Source: Baffinella frigidus (lineage: Eukaryota > Cryptophyceae > Cryptomonadales > Baffinellaceae). From it: a DNA stretch of 12,891 nt. The notes below the pieces were generated by a model that did no database searches, was not told where the DNA came from, and saw only the letters and a list, made by a program, of their open reading frames with translations. Where the stretch lies: the NCBI GenBank assembly GCA_026770585.1, contig MU646405.1, forward strand, positions 793,735 through 806,625, written 5' to 3'. Made by a program: the position numbers and the translations under genes. Numbering within the stretch: the stretch's first letter is position 1; every line of letters starts with the position of its first letter. This document shows positions 10,601 through 12,680 of this stretch, in pieces.

Positions 10601-12317
10601 GTGTCCTTCTCCTGCCCAGAAAGGCCCTGCGTGTTGTGTCTCACTGTCCAATGCCATGCTCAGCCTGCGGATTTTGCAGGGGACGGGGAGCAGGCGGCGC
10701 GAGAGGAGGTGCACAGCTTGAACGCTCCCCCCCCCCACCGTGGCAGCCCAAACCAGGACCTCATGGCGCGCCACTCCGGTCATCCTACATGGGGTGGTAT
10801 CCCCAGAGCGCCTGAACGCTTACCCCTCTGCAGGGGACGGGGGGCAGGCGGCGCGAGAGAAGGTGCCTCCCTGAGCGTGTTGGAGACCGTCATCCATCAA
10901 CCTCGTGTCCTCCATGGGGCCCCGAACGTCCCCTGCTGCCTGTGCCTCACTGTTCGGATGTTGTCGGATTTTGCAGGGGACGGGGAGCAGGCGGCGCGAG
11001 AGGAGGTGCGCGGGATGCACGCACAACTCCGCGCGGAAAAGGACGCCCGCGCCCTCGCGGAACGACGGTACTTAGAGCCAATCTGGTAGGACTTGGCCAA
11101 AGCGAACTTCGAAGTAGCGAGATTGCGAACTTCTAGATGGACCGTAATTATTAGTAAACACCGATTTGTACTGCAAAATTTGAATTTAAAACACTACATG
11201 TCCAAAAGAGTCCATCTAGAAGTTCACAATCTCGCTAGTTCGAAGTTCGCGCTGGCCAAGTCCTACCAGATTGGCTCTACCCCCACCGCTTCTCGAATCT
11301 GTTGGCTCCTTCATGTCGAGAACCCCCTCGTCGGTAGTGCTCTGTCACCCCTCTTCAACAGACGCGAATCTCCACGCGGAGAAGGACACCCGCGCCCTCG
11401 CCGATCGAAGGTAAGGGTGGACACCCCAGGGTGATTTCGGGGTCAACTTAGTTACGGCATTGCGTATCACCCTACGGCATTGCATACGGTAGCACCCTGC
11501 GGATTGCCGGAGTTGGATTGCTCCGCGTGGAGAAGGACGCCCACGCCCCTCGCCCAACGACGGTAGCAACCCCCAGGGGCATCCTGATACTGCCGGAAGG
11601 GAGTGCGTCAACGAAAACCAAAACCGCCGTGCATCGCGGTACACCTCTGGCCACTCGAGGCTAGAAGTGTGACTATTTTAAAACAGGATTTGTTTTACAG
11701 GTGAATAAAAAAATAAGTGTGTAGTAATTTTCATACAAATAGGGGCATTTGGTCACGTAGCTCAAGTTATAACTTGAGCTACGTATAACTTGAGCTACGT
11801 AACCAAGCATGCCCGTGACTGGTACTAAATTTAACAACCCCAAATTTAAAATACCCCCTCTTCCAGCCTCGAGTGGGGCCTGCACTCGCTGATCCTGTAC
11901 CGCGATTCCGCACTTCAGATGTGCACACGCTGCTGTACCTAGATTGACGTCGTCATCACTGCACTGCAGATGTGCGGACGCGTCAGGGCGGCACATAGAT
12001 CCACGAGCCCTCTCGGCGTCTGCCCCTGCCATTCTCATGGTCAGATGATTGATGTGATGACTGGACGTCAGATGCGCGGACGCTTCTGGGCCAGAAGCAC
12101 AGCCAGGCAGTGCACCTCTGGTCTGCCCTCGTCAATCCTGCCCCGTGCGTCCGCACGTCGGATGTCCGCACATAGATTGTCGTGACGACTGCACTGCAGC
12201 TTCTGGGCAGCACAGCCTTTGACTCTCATGTGATGACTGCACTGCAGGTGTGCGGACGCGTCAGGGCGGCACAGCCAGGCAGTCCTGGAGCAAGAAGCCA
12301 CGCAGATTGAAGTGCAG
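856..12317 (+). CDS. Split gene for a long coiled-coil protein, 12 exons, 3' end beyond window
   Basis: Joining 12 exons gives 477 codons with no stop and with matching phase at every junction, which is strong internal support for the model. Residues 1 to about 58 are Ser/Arg/Asn-rich and likely disordered. From about 58 to 477 the chain is charged and rich in Glu, Ala, Arg, Gln and Leu with heptad-like spacing, broken by a Pro/Gly-rich segment at about 187-200 in exon 2. I see no signal peptide, membrane segment or catalytic motif. Start: ATG at 856 (a second at 859), with an in-frame TAA at 844-846. Known coiled coils of this type are cytoskeletal, centrosomal/ciliary or scaffold proteins, but I cannot assign a family. 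Borders follow G|GT...AG|G with weak donors, and one donor is GC (7741). Most introns carry partial copies of flanking exons, so several regions could be alternatively spliced. The 3' end is outside the window. Confidence 0.75.
1413..1476 (+). repeat. GTTTCACC-type short tandem repeat in intron 1
   Basis: Four imperfect copies of a unit like GTTTCACCTTTTCTG follow each other just inside intron 1. They form a pyrimidine-rich tract soon after the donor of exon 1. Confidence 0.6.
1569..1605 (+). repeat. Upstream copy of the exon 2 acceptor region
   Basis: This 37-nt block matches the true acceptor block 1644-1680 with about five differences, at a 75-nt spacing. It ends TCCACTAG|G against TCCACCAG|G. 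Used as an acceptor it would give about ten codons and then TGA, so it is probably a decoy or decayed copy. Confidence 0.7.
1680..1784 (+). CDS. Exon 2 (codons 181-215)
   Basis: The exon is 105 nt, phase 0 in and out. The acceptor is CCACCAG|G and the donor is CAG|GTTCTT, weak beyond GT. It reads VEAREEDLGL, then a Pro/Gly-rich linker with a nine-G run at 1727-1735, then a coil ending NRASVLLQ. The G run is a possible sequencing-error site, but the frame agrees with both neighbours. Two copies of its donor end lie in intron 2. Confidence 0.75.
1833..2008 (+). repeat. Two ~110-bp tandem units carrying exon 2 donor-end copies
   Basis: A unit beginning CGGTTGACTGAACCGGGC occurs at 1833 and 1943. 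Each ends in a copy of the exon 2 3' end, (C/G)AACCGCGC.AGCGT.CTCCTCCA, at about 1873-1897 and 1983-2007. The first copy is followed by GTTCTT after a mutated CAC, the second by GC after CAG. So the exon 2 end plus intron start has been copied twice downstream. Confidence 0.75.
1896..2089 (+). repeat. TTC/TCTTCG microsatellites
   Basis: Polypyrimidine TTC-rich tracts follow each exon 2 donor-end copy (about 1896-1930 and 2027-2089). They seem to have expanded from the CTTC-rich start of intron 2. A motif ATTACTCT...TGAAGTTGAGT occurs at 1801-1825 and again at 2090-2114, marking the same duplicated unit. Confidence 0.7.
2155..2378 (+). repeat. Duplicated ~48-bp block (CCAAAGAGCGGG type)
   Basis: A block with CCGA.ATG.TCCCAAAGAGCGGG, AAAGCGGG and a CCAG end occurs at about 2157-2205 and at 2331-2378, spaced 174 nt. 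Both copies end in CAG and resemble duplicated acceptor-type regions, but I see no coding copy after them. Confidence 0.65.
2408..2522 (+). repeat. Tandem duplicate with TTTTATGGCGAGCCC
   Basis: About 45 bp repeated at 2408-2456 and 2477-2522, sharing TTTTATGGCGAGCCC, then GCAGGCAGA and GATTCGC. The function is unknown. The segment 2523-2744 after it holds nothing I recognise apart from a TATA-like string at 2584-2591. Confidence 0.6.
2745..2850 (+). pseudogene. Diverged upstream copy of exon 3
   Basis: Positions 2761-2810 match the first ~50 nt of exon 3 and encode VQTLRDDTARLKDE against VQTLRDDKARMREE in the exon. An acceptor-like CCAACAG ends at 2757. No good donor follows, and the frame meets TAG near 2837. 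A TAACGAG.AGATG motif occurs after this copy (about 2848) and again just before exon 3 (about 3096), so flanking intron was copied too. Best read as a decayed exon duplicate. Confidence 0.65.
3117..3188 (+). CDS. Exon 3 (codons 216-239)
   Basis: The exon is 72 nt, phase 0 in and out. The acceptor is TTTTTCAG|G and the donor GAG|GTTCTA is weak. It encodes VQTLRDDKARMREEAVARD then AELQE, regular coiled-coil sequence. If the donor is not used, the frame runs on to a TAA supplied by the first CCCTAAA at about 3269. A partial copy of its donor end (GAGCTGCGGGAGG) lies at about 3240-3252. Confidence 0.7.
3268..3313 (+). repeat. Telomere-like repeat, intron 3, first block
   Basis: Degenerate units AACCCTAA, AACCCGAA, AACCCTGA and AACCATAA, C-rich on the coding strand. 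They follow directly after a donor-end copy of exon 3. Confidence 0.75.
3460..3507 (+). repeat. Telomere-like repeat, AAACCATA variant
   Basis: Units AAACCATAAACAATA repeated three to four times, a derived form of the AAACCCTA unit. The block lies about 25 nt upstream of the acceptor of the exon 4 copy at 3532. Between this and the previous block (3314-3459) I see no recognisable feature. Confidence 0.65.
3532..3568 (+). pseudogene. Exon 4 first-half copy, possible alternative exon
   Basis: The acceptor is GCGCAG|G and the donor GTGAGA is good. It encodes EREGRAIAEARA, matching EKEGRAVAEGRV at the start of exon 4. It is phase 0 in and phase 1 out. The phase-1 out fits the acceptor at 4099, where the other half of exon 4 is duplicated. 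A further fragment of the exon 4 middle (GCTGAGCGAGGCGGAGG) lies at 3614-3630. Confidence 0.6.
3717..3850. mobile_element. Short inverted-repeat (MITE-like) element next to exon 4
   Basis: The 23-bp ends 3717-3739 and 3828-3850 are inverted copies with one mismatch (AGGGAAACGGTT...AATTTAAAA). A second nested pair (GAAAATTACTGCAC... and ...GTGTGTAGTAAATTTC) matches the core of the element at 4313-4372. The right end supplies the pyrimidine tract CCGTTTCCCT 14 nt before exon 4. No coding capacity. Confidence 0.75.
3865..3962 (+). CDS. Exon 4 (codons 240-272)
   Basis: The exon is 98 nt, phase 0 in and phase 2 out. The acceptor is TGCACAG|G and the donor is GCG|GTACCA. It encodes EKEGRAVAEGRVRETEG followed by SLSEAEGRLAGEQQQ, a Glu/Gly/Arg/Ala-rich coil. 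The junction codon CG+G (Arg) to exon 5 is in frame. Copies of its first and second halves flank it at 3532-3568 and 4099-4165. Confidence 0.75.
3984..4030 (+). repeat. CTC/TTC pyrimidine microsatellite after exon 4
   Basis: A run of CTC then TTC triplets starts about 20 nt after the exon 4 donor. The same context (GTAC.ATCCAGT.C then CTTCTTC) follows the exon 4 half-copy at 4166-4200, so the intron start was duplicated with the exon end. Confidence 0.75.
4099..4165 (+). pseudogene. Exon 4 second-half copy, possible alternative exon
   Basis: An AG at 4097-4098 and a GTACGA donor at 4166 bound a 67-nt block, phase 1 in and phase 2 out. It encodes WRETAGALSEVEWRLAGEQQH against RETEGSLSEAEGRLAGEQQQ in exon 4. 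It is phase-compatible with the 3532-3568 copy upstream and with exon 5 downstream. It could be a decayed copy or a real alternative exon half. Confidence 0.6.
4259..4298 (+). pseudogene. Exon 5 copy 1, with stop
   Basis: This block matches exon 5 (GAGCTGTGGGTGGAATGCGC and on) after an AG at 4257-4258. Its frame ends at TGA where exon 5 has TAC, so it is inactivated. Its upstream flank (TTCGTTTGCCCGGGTTAG) matches that of copy 2. Confidence 0.7.
4313..4372. mobile_element. Short inverted-repeat element (TTACTACAC family)
   Basis: A perfect 15-bp inverted repeat, AAAATTACTACACAA at 4314-4328 and its complement at 4357-4371, around a core ATGCTTTACTATTACTAGTA. The core matches the inside of the 3717-3850 element. 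A related TGTGTAGTAATTTTCA string appears at about 11718-11733. Confidence 0.7.
4422..4479 (+). pseudogene. Exon 5 copy 2, running into telomeric repeat
   Basis: The acceptor-like ATTAG ends at 4421. Homology to exon 5 covers about 50 nt, through CTACGTTCAAGAGGA, then passes straight into CCCGAAACCCGAAAA. The open frame ends at a TAA in the telomere-like repeat. No donor is present. Confidence 0.7.
4475..4550 (+). repeat. Telomere-like array between exon 5 copies 2 and 3
   Basis: Units AAACCCG, AACCCTG, AACCCTA, ending CTAACCTTAAAG directly before exon 5 copy 3. The array joins two exon copies with almost no other sequence, and its last bases form the acceptor AG. Confidence 0.85.
4552..4593 (+). 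pseudogene. Exon 5 copy 3, 42-nt in-frame cassette
   Basis: A 42-nt block after TTAAAG matching the exon 5 start (YELSVERAVILSY), with GTTTTA after 4593. It is phase 2 in and phase 2 out, so inclusion before exon 5 would keep the frame. The donor is weak. It may equally be a non-functional remnant. Confidence 0.5.
4701..4774 (+). CDS. Exon 5 (codons 272-297)
   Basis: The exon is 74 nt, phase 2 in and phase 1 out. The acceptor is TTTCCAG|G and the donor GCG|GTTCCG is weak. It encodes YELSVERAVILSYVQEEAER then AEER, a coil segment. Chosen over the three upstream copies because only this one is full length, stop-free and phase-correct into exon 6. Confidence 0.75.
4775..4939 (+). repeat. Intron 5, made almost wholly of telomere-like repeats
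   Basis: Six bases of donor (GTTCCG) are followed by about 157 nt of AAACCCTA, AAACACTA, AAACCCGA and AACCCTGA units. The last unit, CGAAACCAG, is itself the 3' splice site. The two flanking exons join in frame only if the whole array is removed, so it acts as an intron in this model. No polypyrimidine tract is present; CTAAAC strings could act as branch sites. Confidence 0.8.
4940..4989 (+). CDS. Exon 6 (codons 297-313)
   Basis: The exon is 50 nt, phase 1 in and phase 0 out. The acceptor is AACCAG|G and the donor is AAG|GTCTGC. It encodes REMERLSEEREVLADK after the junction Gly. A near-identical, equally bounded copy lies at 5329-5378, so this may be one of a mutually exclusive pair. Confidence 0.7.
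5329..5378 (+). CDS. Exon 6 twin, candidate mutually exclusive exon
   Basis: Same length (50 nt), same phases, an AG before (CAAGAAG) and GTCTGG after. It encodes REIERLSEEREVLADK. Codon by codon it differs from exon 6 at four positions: one Met to Ile and three synonymous (Arg, Val, Ala). Including both exons would shift the frame to a stop, so only one could be used per transcript. The acceptor lacks a clear pyrimidine tract. Confidence 0.45.
5379..5792 (+). other. Intron 6 segment, little recognised
   Basis: No coding copy or element is recognised here. A perfect 8-bp stem AGTCCCTC/GAGGGACT with a 6-nt loop lies at 5522-5543. The rest is unique A+T-richer sequence. Confidence 0.4.
5793..5822 (+). 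pseudogene. Exon 6 3'-end copy, 30-nt in-frame cassette
   Basis: After TTGACAG the block reads SKEREVLADK and is followed by GTCTAT, the same donor context as exon 6. It is closest to the twin at 5329 (same AGG, GTG, GCG codons). Phase 0 in and out, so inclusion after exon 6 would add ten codons. Confidence 0.5.
5823..6138 (+). other. Intron 6 segment with small direct repeat
   Basis: A 17-nt string CCTTCATTTCGAGCCCT occurs at 5922-5938 and 6047-6063. A TATATAAG string follows the first copy. A run of C lies near 5981-5991. No coding sequence recognised. Confidence 0.5.
6139..6344. mobile_element. Inverted-repeat element with 44-bp perfect ends
   Basis: The ends 6139-6182 and 6301-6344 (AAGTAGAGCGTTTGCGGTAA and on) are perfect inverted copies. 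They extend inward about 20 bp more as TTTTCCGG repeats against TTTTACGG repeats. The centre is about 75 nt and non-coding. No clear target-site duplication seen. This is a MITE-like element with nearly unmutated arms. Confidence 0.85.
6431..6580. mobile_element. Near-perfect 150-bp hairpin element with AACC duplication
   Basis: Two 67-bp arms (6431-6497 and 6514-6580) are inverted copies with four mismatches around a 16-nt loop. Each arm contains its own smaller palindrome (GAAAACGAGTT/AACTCGTTTTC). The element is flanked by AACC at 6427-6430 and AACC at 6581-6584, a likely 4-bp target-site duplication. It lies inside the 3' splice region of an exon 7 copy: CTCATTCCCTCCCCCCATAAC is before it and the acceptor CGCAG is 4 nt after it. 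Confidence 0.85.
6589..6630 (+). pseudogene. Exon 7 copy 1, 42-nt in-frame cassette
   Basis: Acceptor CCGCAG|G, then VGGLVEQQAVAEAD, then GTATAA. Phase 0 in and out, with no stop. It matches the first 14 codons of exon 7 (VGELVEQQAAAEAD). Confidence 0.55.
6631..6764. mobile_element. Truncated inverted-repeat element between exon 7 copies
   Basis: This matches the right part of the element at 9303-9489: TAAAGTTGATT, GTACCACGAAAC and the end ACTT.TGAC.TGGCGTGG are shared. The left part is missing. It begins at the donor of exon 7 copy 1 and ends 8 nt before exon 7 copy 2, so it makes up nearly the whole spacer. Confidence 0.65.
6773..6814 (+). pseudogene. Exon 7 copy 2, no donor
   Basis: After AACAGCAG it reads VGELVEQQAATEAD, the same 14 codons as copy 1. 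Homology stops at the same point, but no GT follows at once, and a TAA arrives 12 codons later. Probably non-functional. Confidence 0.6.
6934..7050 (+). CDS. Exon 7 (codons 314-352)
   Basis: The exon is 117 nt, phase 0 in and out. The acceptor is CGGTAG|G after a CTCATTTCCTCCCCCC tract, and the donor is CAG|GTTCGC. It encodes VGELVEQQAAAEADAADAAS followed by RHVQEVESARGEVAALQGQ. Its first 14 codons are duplicated twice upstream and its last 14 once downstream. Confidence 0.75.
7118..7390 (+). repeat. CTC-rich pyrimidine tracts in intron 7
   Basis: CTCCTC-type runs lie before and after the exon 7 copy at 7158. A block with CTTGCCA.AAGTGACTTC occurs at about 7301 and 7372, and CACCTCCTCCTC..CCTCATCCTTGCC at 7217 and 7348. 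A 9-bp stem AGGAGCAGG/CCTGCTCCT lies at 7325-7345. Confidence 0.7.
7158..7199 (+). pseudogene. Exon 7 last-14-codon copy, in-frame cassette
   Basis: It reads VESARGEVAALQGQ with GTACAT after it and GAG before it, following a strong pyrimidine tract. Phase 0 in and out. DNA differs from exon 7 only at synonymous positions (GAG to GAA, CAG to CAA), so the copy is either recent or constrained. Confidence 0.55.
7567..7613 (+). repeat. (GA)n microsatellite
   Basis: Nearly pure GA dinucleotide repeat of about 47 nt, with one GGG interruption near its start, 80 nt upstream of exon 8. The stretch 7391-7566 before it holds nothing recognised. Confidence 0.9.
7693..7740 (+). CDS. Exon 8 (codons 353-368), GC donor
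   Basis: The exon is 48 nt, phase 0 in and out. The acceptor is GTGGCAG|G. It encodes VREQREAMERQKIRAQ, an ideal coil segment. It is followed by GCAAGA, which fits the known GC-AG class (AG|GCAAG). Reading on instead meets TGA within seven codons. I see no duplicate of this exon. Confidence 0.65.
7975..8185. mobile_element. CCACTCGAGG element, copy A
   Basis: A ~210-bp element bounded by CCACTCGAGGCTGGAA and TTCTAGCCTCGAGTGG, with about 45-bp imperfect inverted ends. It aligns along its length to the element at 11651-11876. TT lies just outside each end, a possible 2-bp target duplication. Its centre is a perfect 42-nt palindrome at 8074-8115. Non-coding. Confidence 0.85.
8074..8115. repeat. 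Perfect 42-nt palindrome
   Basis: TTGGTCACGTATCTAGGGG, then AATT, then the exact complement of the first half. It is the core of the element at 7975-8185. The sister element has a different palindrome in the same place. Confidence 0.95.
8337..8400 (+). pseudogene. Exon 9 copy 1, with stop
   Basis: After GGCAG it matches the first ~60 nt of exon 9 (GCGTCG..., then GCGCGCGCTGACCGACGAGG). It has indels and an in-frame TAA at the seventh codon. Homology ends at GGGAAGCT, then continues into CTCCTGTCCATCTA, which copy 2 shares. Confidence 0.75.
8424..8455. repeat. Perfect 32-nt palindrome with CG core
   Basis: CACTAGCGCTGCGCGC followed by its exact complement. Related but imperfect strings CACTAGC.CTGCGCGC recur at about 8466 and 8629, as part of the ~185-bp tandem unit that carries the exon 9 copies. 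Confidence 0.9.
8485..8508 (+). repeat. Short telomere-like block before exon 9 copy 2
   Basis: AAACCCCGAACCCCGAAAG lies about 15 nt before the acceptor of copy 2. The equivalent block before exon 9 itself is at about 8644-8686. Confidence 0.55.
8519..8588 (+). pseudogene. Exon 9 copy 2, with stop
   Basis: After GAGGCAG it matches the exon 9 start with indels, and has an in-frame TAG at the seventh codon. It shares its 3' flank CTCTCCTGTCCATCTA with copy 1, showing the two arose as a tandem unit of about 180 bp. Confidence 0.75.
8644..8686 (+). repeat. Short telomere-like block before exon 9
   Basis: AAAACCCGAAACTCGAAG, then CTAACCCCTGGACCCGAAATCCAG, runs straight into the acceptor of exon 9. 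CTAACC is a possible branch site. Confidence 0.55.
8690..8803 (+). CDS. Exon 9 (codons 369-406)
   Basis: The exon is 114 nt, phase 0 in and out. The acceptor is CAGCAG|G (two AGs in tandem, so a one-Gln variant is possible). The donor is CAG|GTGCGT. It encodes ASQGASAADEDRARALTDEV, then GKLYADIEDLTEANQQLQ. The two upstream copies are stopped, so this is the working exon. Confidence 0.8.
8804..8996 (+). other. Intron 9 start, nothing recognised
   Basis: A+T-richer unique sequence from the exon 9 donor to the next inverted-repeat element. No coding copy seen. Confidence 0.4.
8997..9167. mobile_element. CCACTAGCCC inverted-repeat element
   Basis: Ends 8997-9036 and 9129-9167 are inverted copies about 39 bp long with a few mismatches (CCACTAGCCCT.G.AGGTG.CTCA). 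TT lies outside both ends. Inside, an 11-bp perfect stem CAGACACCCCA with loop AATC lies at 9054-9079. The termini resemble those of the CCACTCGAGG elements. Non-coding. Confidence 0.8.
9168..9302. repeat. Cluster of three small hairpins and a direct repeat
   Basis: GGTTAGTCAACCGTC occurs at about 9166 and 9210. Hairpins are TTGCACC/GGTGCAA at 9182-9199, the 18-nt palindrome CCTTGAGGGCCCTCAAGG at 9233-9250, and a perfect 13-bp stem TCTGCCTTCTTGT with a 6-nt loop at 9271-9302. Confidence 0.75.
9303..9489. mobile_element. CCRCGCCAKGTCA inverted-repeat element
   Basis: Ends of about 29 bp, CCGCGCCAGGTCATAAGT... and the complement of ...ACTTGTGACATGGCGTGG, agree at roughly 24 positions. A truncated relative is at 6631-6764. 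Non-coding. Confidence 0.7.
9532..9680. mobile_element. Probable diverged inverted-repeat element
   Basis: The left end GGGATGCCCCTGCCACGCCA and on (9532-9560) pairs imperfectly with the right end CGAACACTCTGGCGTAGTGG and on (9653-9680). Boundaries are approximate. The ACGCCAGA string recalls the element just upstream. Confidence 0.45.
9757..9778 (+). pseudogene. Exon 10 copy 1, truncated by telomeric repeat
   Basis: After GGGCAG it matches the first ~20 nt of exon 10 (GGGCTGGCAGAGGC). It then passes straight into CTAAACCCCAAACCCC. Confidence 0.6.
9779..9902 (+). repeat. Telomere-like array between exon 10 copies
   Basis: About 124 nt of AAACCCCA, AAACCCTA and related units, C-rich on the coding strand. 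It joins exon 10 copy 1 to the acceptor ATGTTACCCAG of copy 2, an arrangement like intron 5. Confidence 0.9.
9913..9957 (+). pseudogene. Exon 10 copy 2, no donor
   Basis: After GTTACCCAG it reads GGLAEALEANDARLT, matching GELAEAQEANDEAQ of exon 10. No GT follows the end of homology. The acceptor string ATGTTACCCAGGGGG is identical in exon 10, 157 nt downstream. Confidence 0.65.
9997..10069 (+). repeat. Degenerate telomere-like spacer before exon 10
   Basis: Units AACCCTAG, ACCCTAG, ATCCTAG, then CTAACCCCTGAATGTTACCCAG ending at the exon 10 acceptor. GTTCTGGGCTG is repeated at 9972 and 10027. Confidence 0.6.
10070..10148 (+). CDS. Exon 10 (codons 407-433)
   Basis: The exon is 79 nt, phase 0 in and phase 1 out. 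The acceptor is ACCCAG|G and the donor is ATAG|GTACCA. It encodes GELAEAQEANDEAQEQLGRL then RAGETI. The junction codon G+GG gives Gly into exon 11. Confidence 0.75.
10149..10351 (+). other. Intron 10 start, nothing recognised
   Basis: Unique sequence with a CAAAAGTCAAC string near 10168 of a kind also seen near 9605 and 684. No coding copy. Confidence 0.35.
10352..10380 (+). repeat. Copy of the exon 10 donor end
   Basis: CGTTGCGCCCCGGCGAAACCATAG followed by GTACGT repeats the last ~24 nt of exon 10 and its donor, with a better donor context than the exon itself. No acceptor is visible just before it. Confidence 0.7.
10454..10522 (+). repeat. Degenerate telomere-like stretch before exon 11 copy 1
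   Basis: TAACCCCGCAGCCCCGAACCC and following A-rich units precede the acceptor CGTGGCAG. Weakly telomere-like. Confidence 0.35.
10505..11005 (+). repeat. Four-unit ~150-bp tandem array carrying the exon 11 start
   Basis: The block TGCAG|GGGACGGGGAGCAGGC starts at 10523, 10680, 10834 and 10977 (spacings 157, 154, 143). Only the last continues into full exon 11. Units 2 and 3 have 29-nt blocks, phase 1 in and phase 0 out, followed by GTGCAC and GTGCCT. Unit 1 has GCGCTG there. Intron sequence between units is also shared (CCTCCCTGAGCGTGTTGGA at about 10561 and 10865; TGTC.GATTTTGCAG-like ends). Confidence 0.85.
10977..11067 (+). CDS. Exon 11 (codons 433-463)
   Basis: The exon is 91 nt, phase 1 in and phase 2 out. 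The acceptor is ATTTTGCAG|G and the donor is ACG|GTACTT. It encodes DGEQAAREEVRGMHAQL then RAEKDARALAER. An inverted-repeat element begins 6 nt after its end. Donor-end copies lie at 11371-11410 and 11521-11562. Confidence 0.75.
11074..11278. mobile_element. Inverted-repeat element abutting the exon 11 donor
   Basis: Arms of about 68 bp (11074-11142 and about 11211-11278) are inverted copies with roughly five differences, sharing AGAGCCAATCTGGTAGGACT and ACTTCTAGATGGA. The ~70-nt centre is A+T-rich and non-coding. The left end is only 6 nt inside intron 11. Confidence 0.85.
11371..11410 (+). repeat. Exon 11 donor-end copy 1
   Basis: CGCGGAGAAGGACACCCGCG, then CCCTCGCCGATCGAAG, followed by GTAAGG. 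It matches the exon 11 end (AEKDARALAERR against AEKDTRALADRR) and has the best donor of the three copies. Confidence 0.7.
11453..11510 (+). repeat. Short tandem repeat TACGGCATTGC
   Basis: Two and a half units of (T)ACGGCATTGC.TA..ACCCT lie between the two exon 11 donor-end copies. Confidence 0.6.
11521..11562 (+). repeat. Exon 11 donor-end copy 2, frameshifted
   Basis: CGTGGAGAAGGACGCCCACG, then CCCCTCGCCCAACGACG, followed by GTAGCA. It matches the exon 11 end with one extra base in the CCCC run, so the frame is broken. Confidence 0.65.
11651..11876. mobile_element. CCACTCGAGG element, copy B
   Basis: Sister of the element at 7975-8185, with ends CCACTCGAGGCTAGAA and TTCCAGCCTCGAGTGG and the same internal blocks (GTGACTATTTTAAAACAGG, GGGGCATTTGGTCACGTA, TGCCCGTGACTGGT.CTAAAT). 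GG lies outside both ends. Its centre is a different palindrome, ACGTAGCTCAAGTTA and complement at 11755-11784, with an extra half unit after it. Confidence 0.85.
11906..12274 (+). repeat. Imperfect repeats leading into exon 12
   Basis: Units like TGACTGCACTGCAG.TGTGCGGACGCGTCAGGGCGGCACA occur at 11954-11995 and 12231-12273, with diverged forms at 12054-12110 and 12183-12216. Three contain the exon 12 acceptor string GCACAG, and 12103-12111 repeats the first bases of exon 12 (CCAGGCAGT). So the acceptor region of exon 12 has been duplicated upstream several times. Confidence 0.7.
12275..12317 (+). CDS. Exon 12 (codons 463-477)
   Basis: The exon is 43 nt, phase 2 in and phase 0 out. The acceptor is GGCACAG|C (the only one not followed by G) and the donor is CAG|GTGTCC. 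It encodes QAVLEQEATQIEVQ after the junction Arg. If the donor is not used, the frame continues with non-coil residues to a TAA about 25 codons on. Confidence 0.65.
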
Positions 12318-12572
12318 GTGTCCCCCTCTCGCAGCTGTTGGTTGCTCGCGCGTTCTACAGGCTGTACGGCATCTCTTCGCAACTGTCTAATTATTTAATT
12401 GTGAAGATATCTACGCAATAACCTTGTTGATATTCACTCCACATGTCGACAAAAAAATGGCTCTGCTCTCCCTCTCTCTCCCCACATCCCCCACTCCGCC
12501 ACTCCCTATCGTGCTTGTGTTTTCGCAACCGTCAGAACAGCCAACCGTGCATTGGCTGAACACCTGCCCCCG
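12318..12572 (+). other. Intron 12 start, nothing recognised
   Basis: Pyrimidine-rich and A+T-rich unique sequence. NRALAEHL can be read at about 12543-12566 but is out of phase with exon 12. Confidence 0.4.
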
Positions 12573-12645
12573 AACCTCAACCCTAAACCCTAAACCCTAA
12601 ACCCTAAACCCTTAACCCTAAACCCTAAATCCTAAACCCTCACCC
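12573..12645 (+). repeat. Telomere-like array, intron 12, first block
   Basis: Mostly exact CCCTAAA units (about eight) with minor variants, C-rich on the coding strand. Confidence 0.9.
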
Positions 12646-12680
12646 CCCGGCCCCTTCCATAACCTGTGTTTATCAGCCCT

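Noticed and set aside
12541-12570. Exon reading NRALAEHL after an acceptor-like GAACAG
   Set aside because: It resembles the exon 11 end (RALAER), but its phase does not match exon 12, and no donor follows before telomeric repeat.
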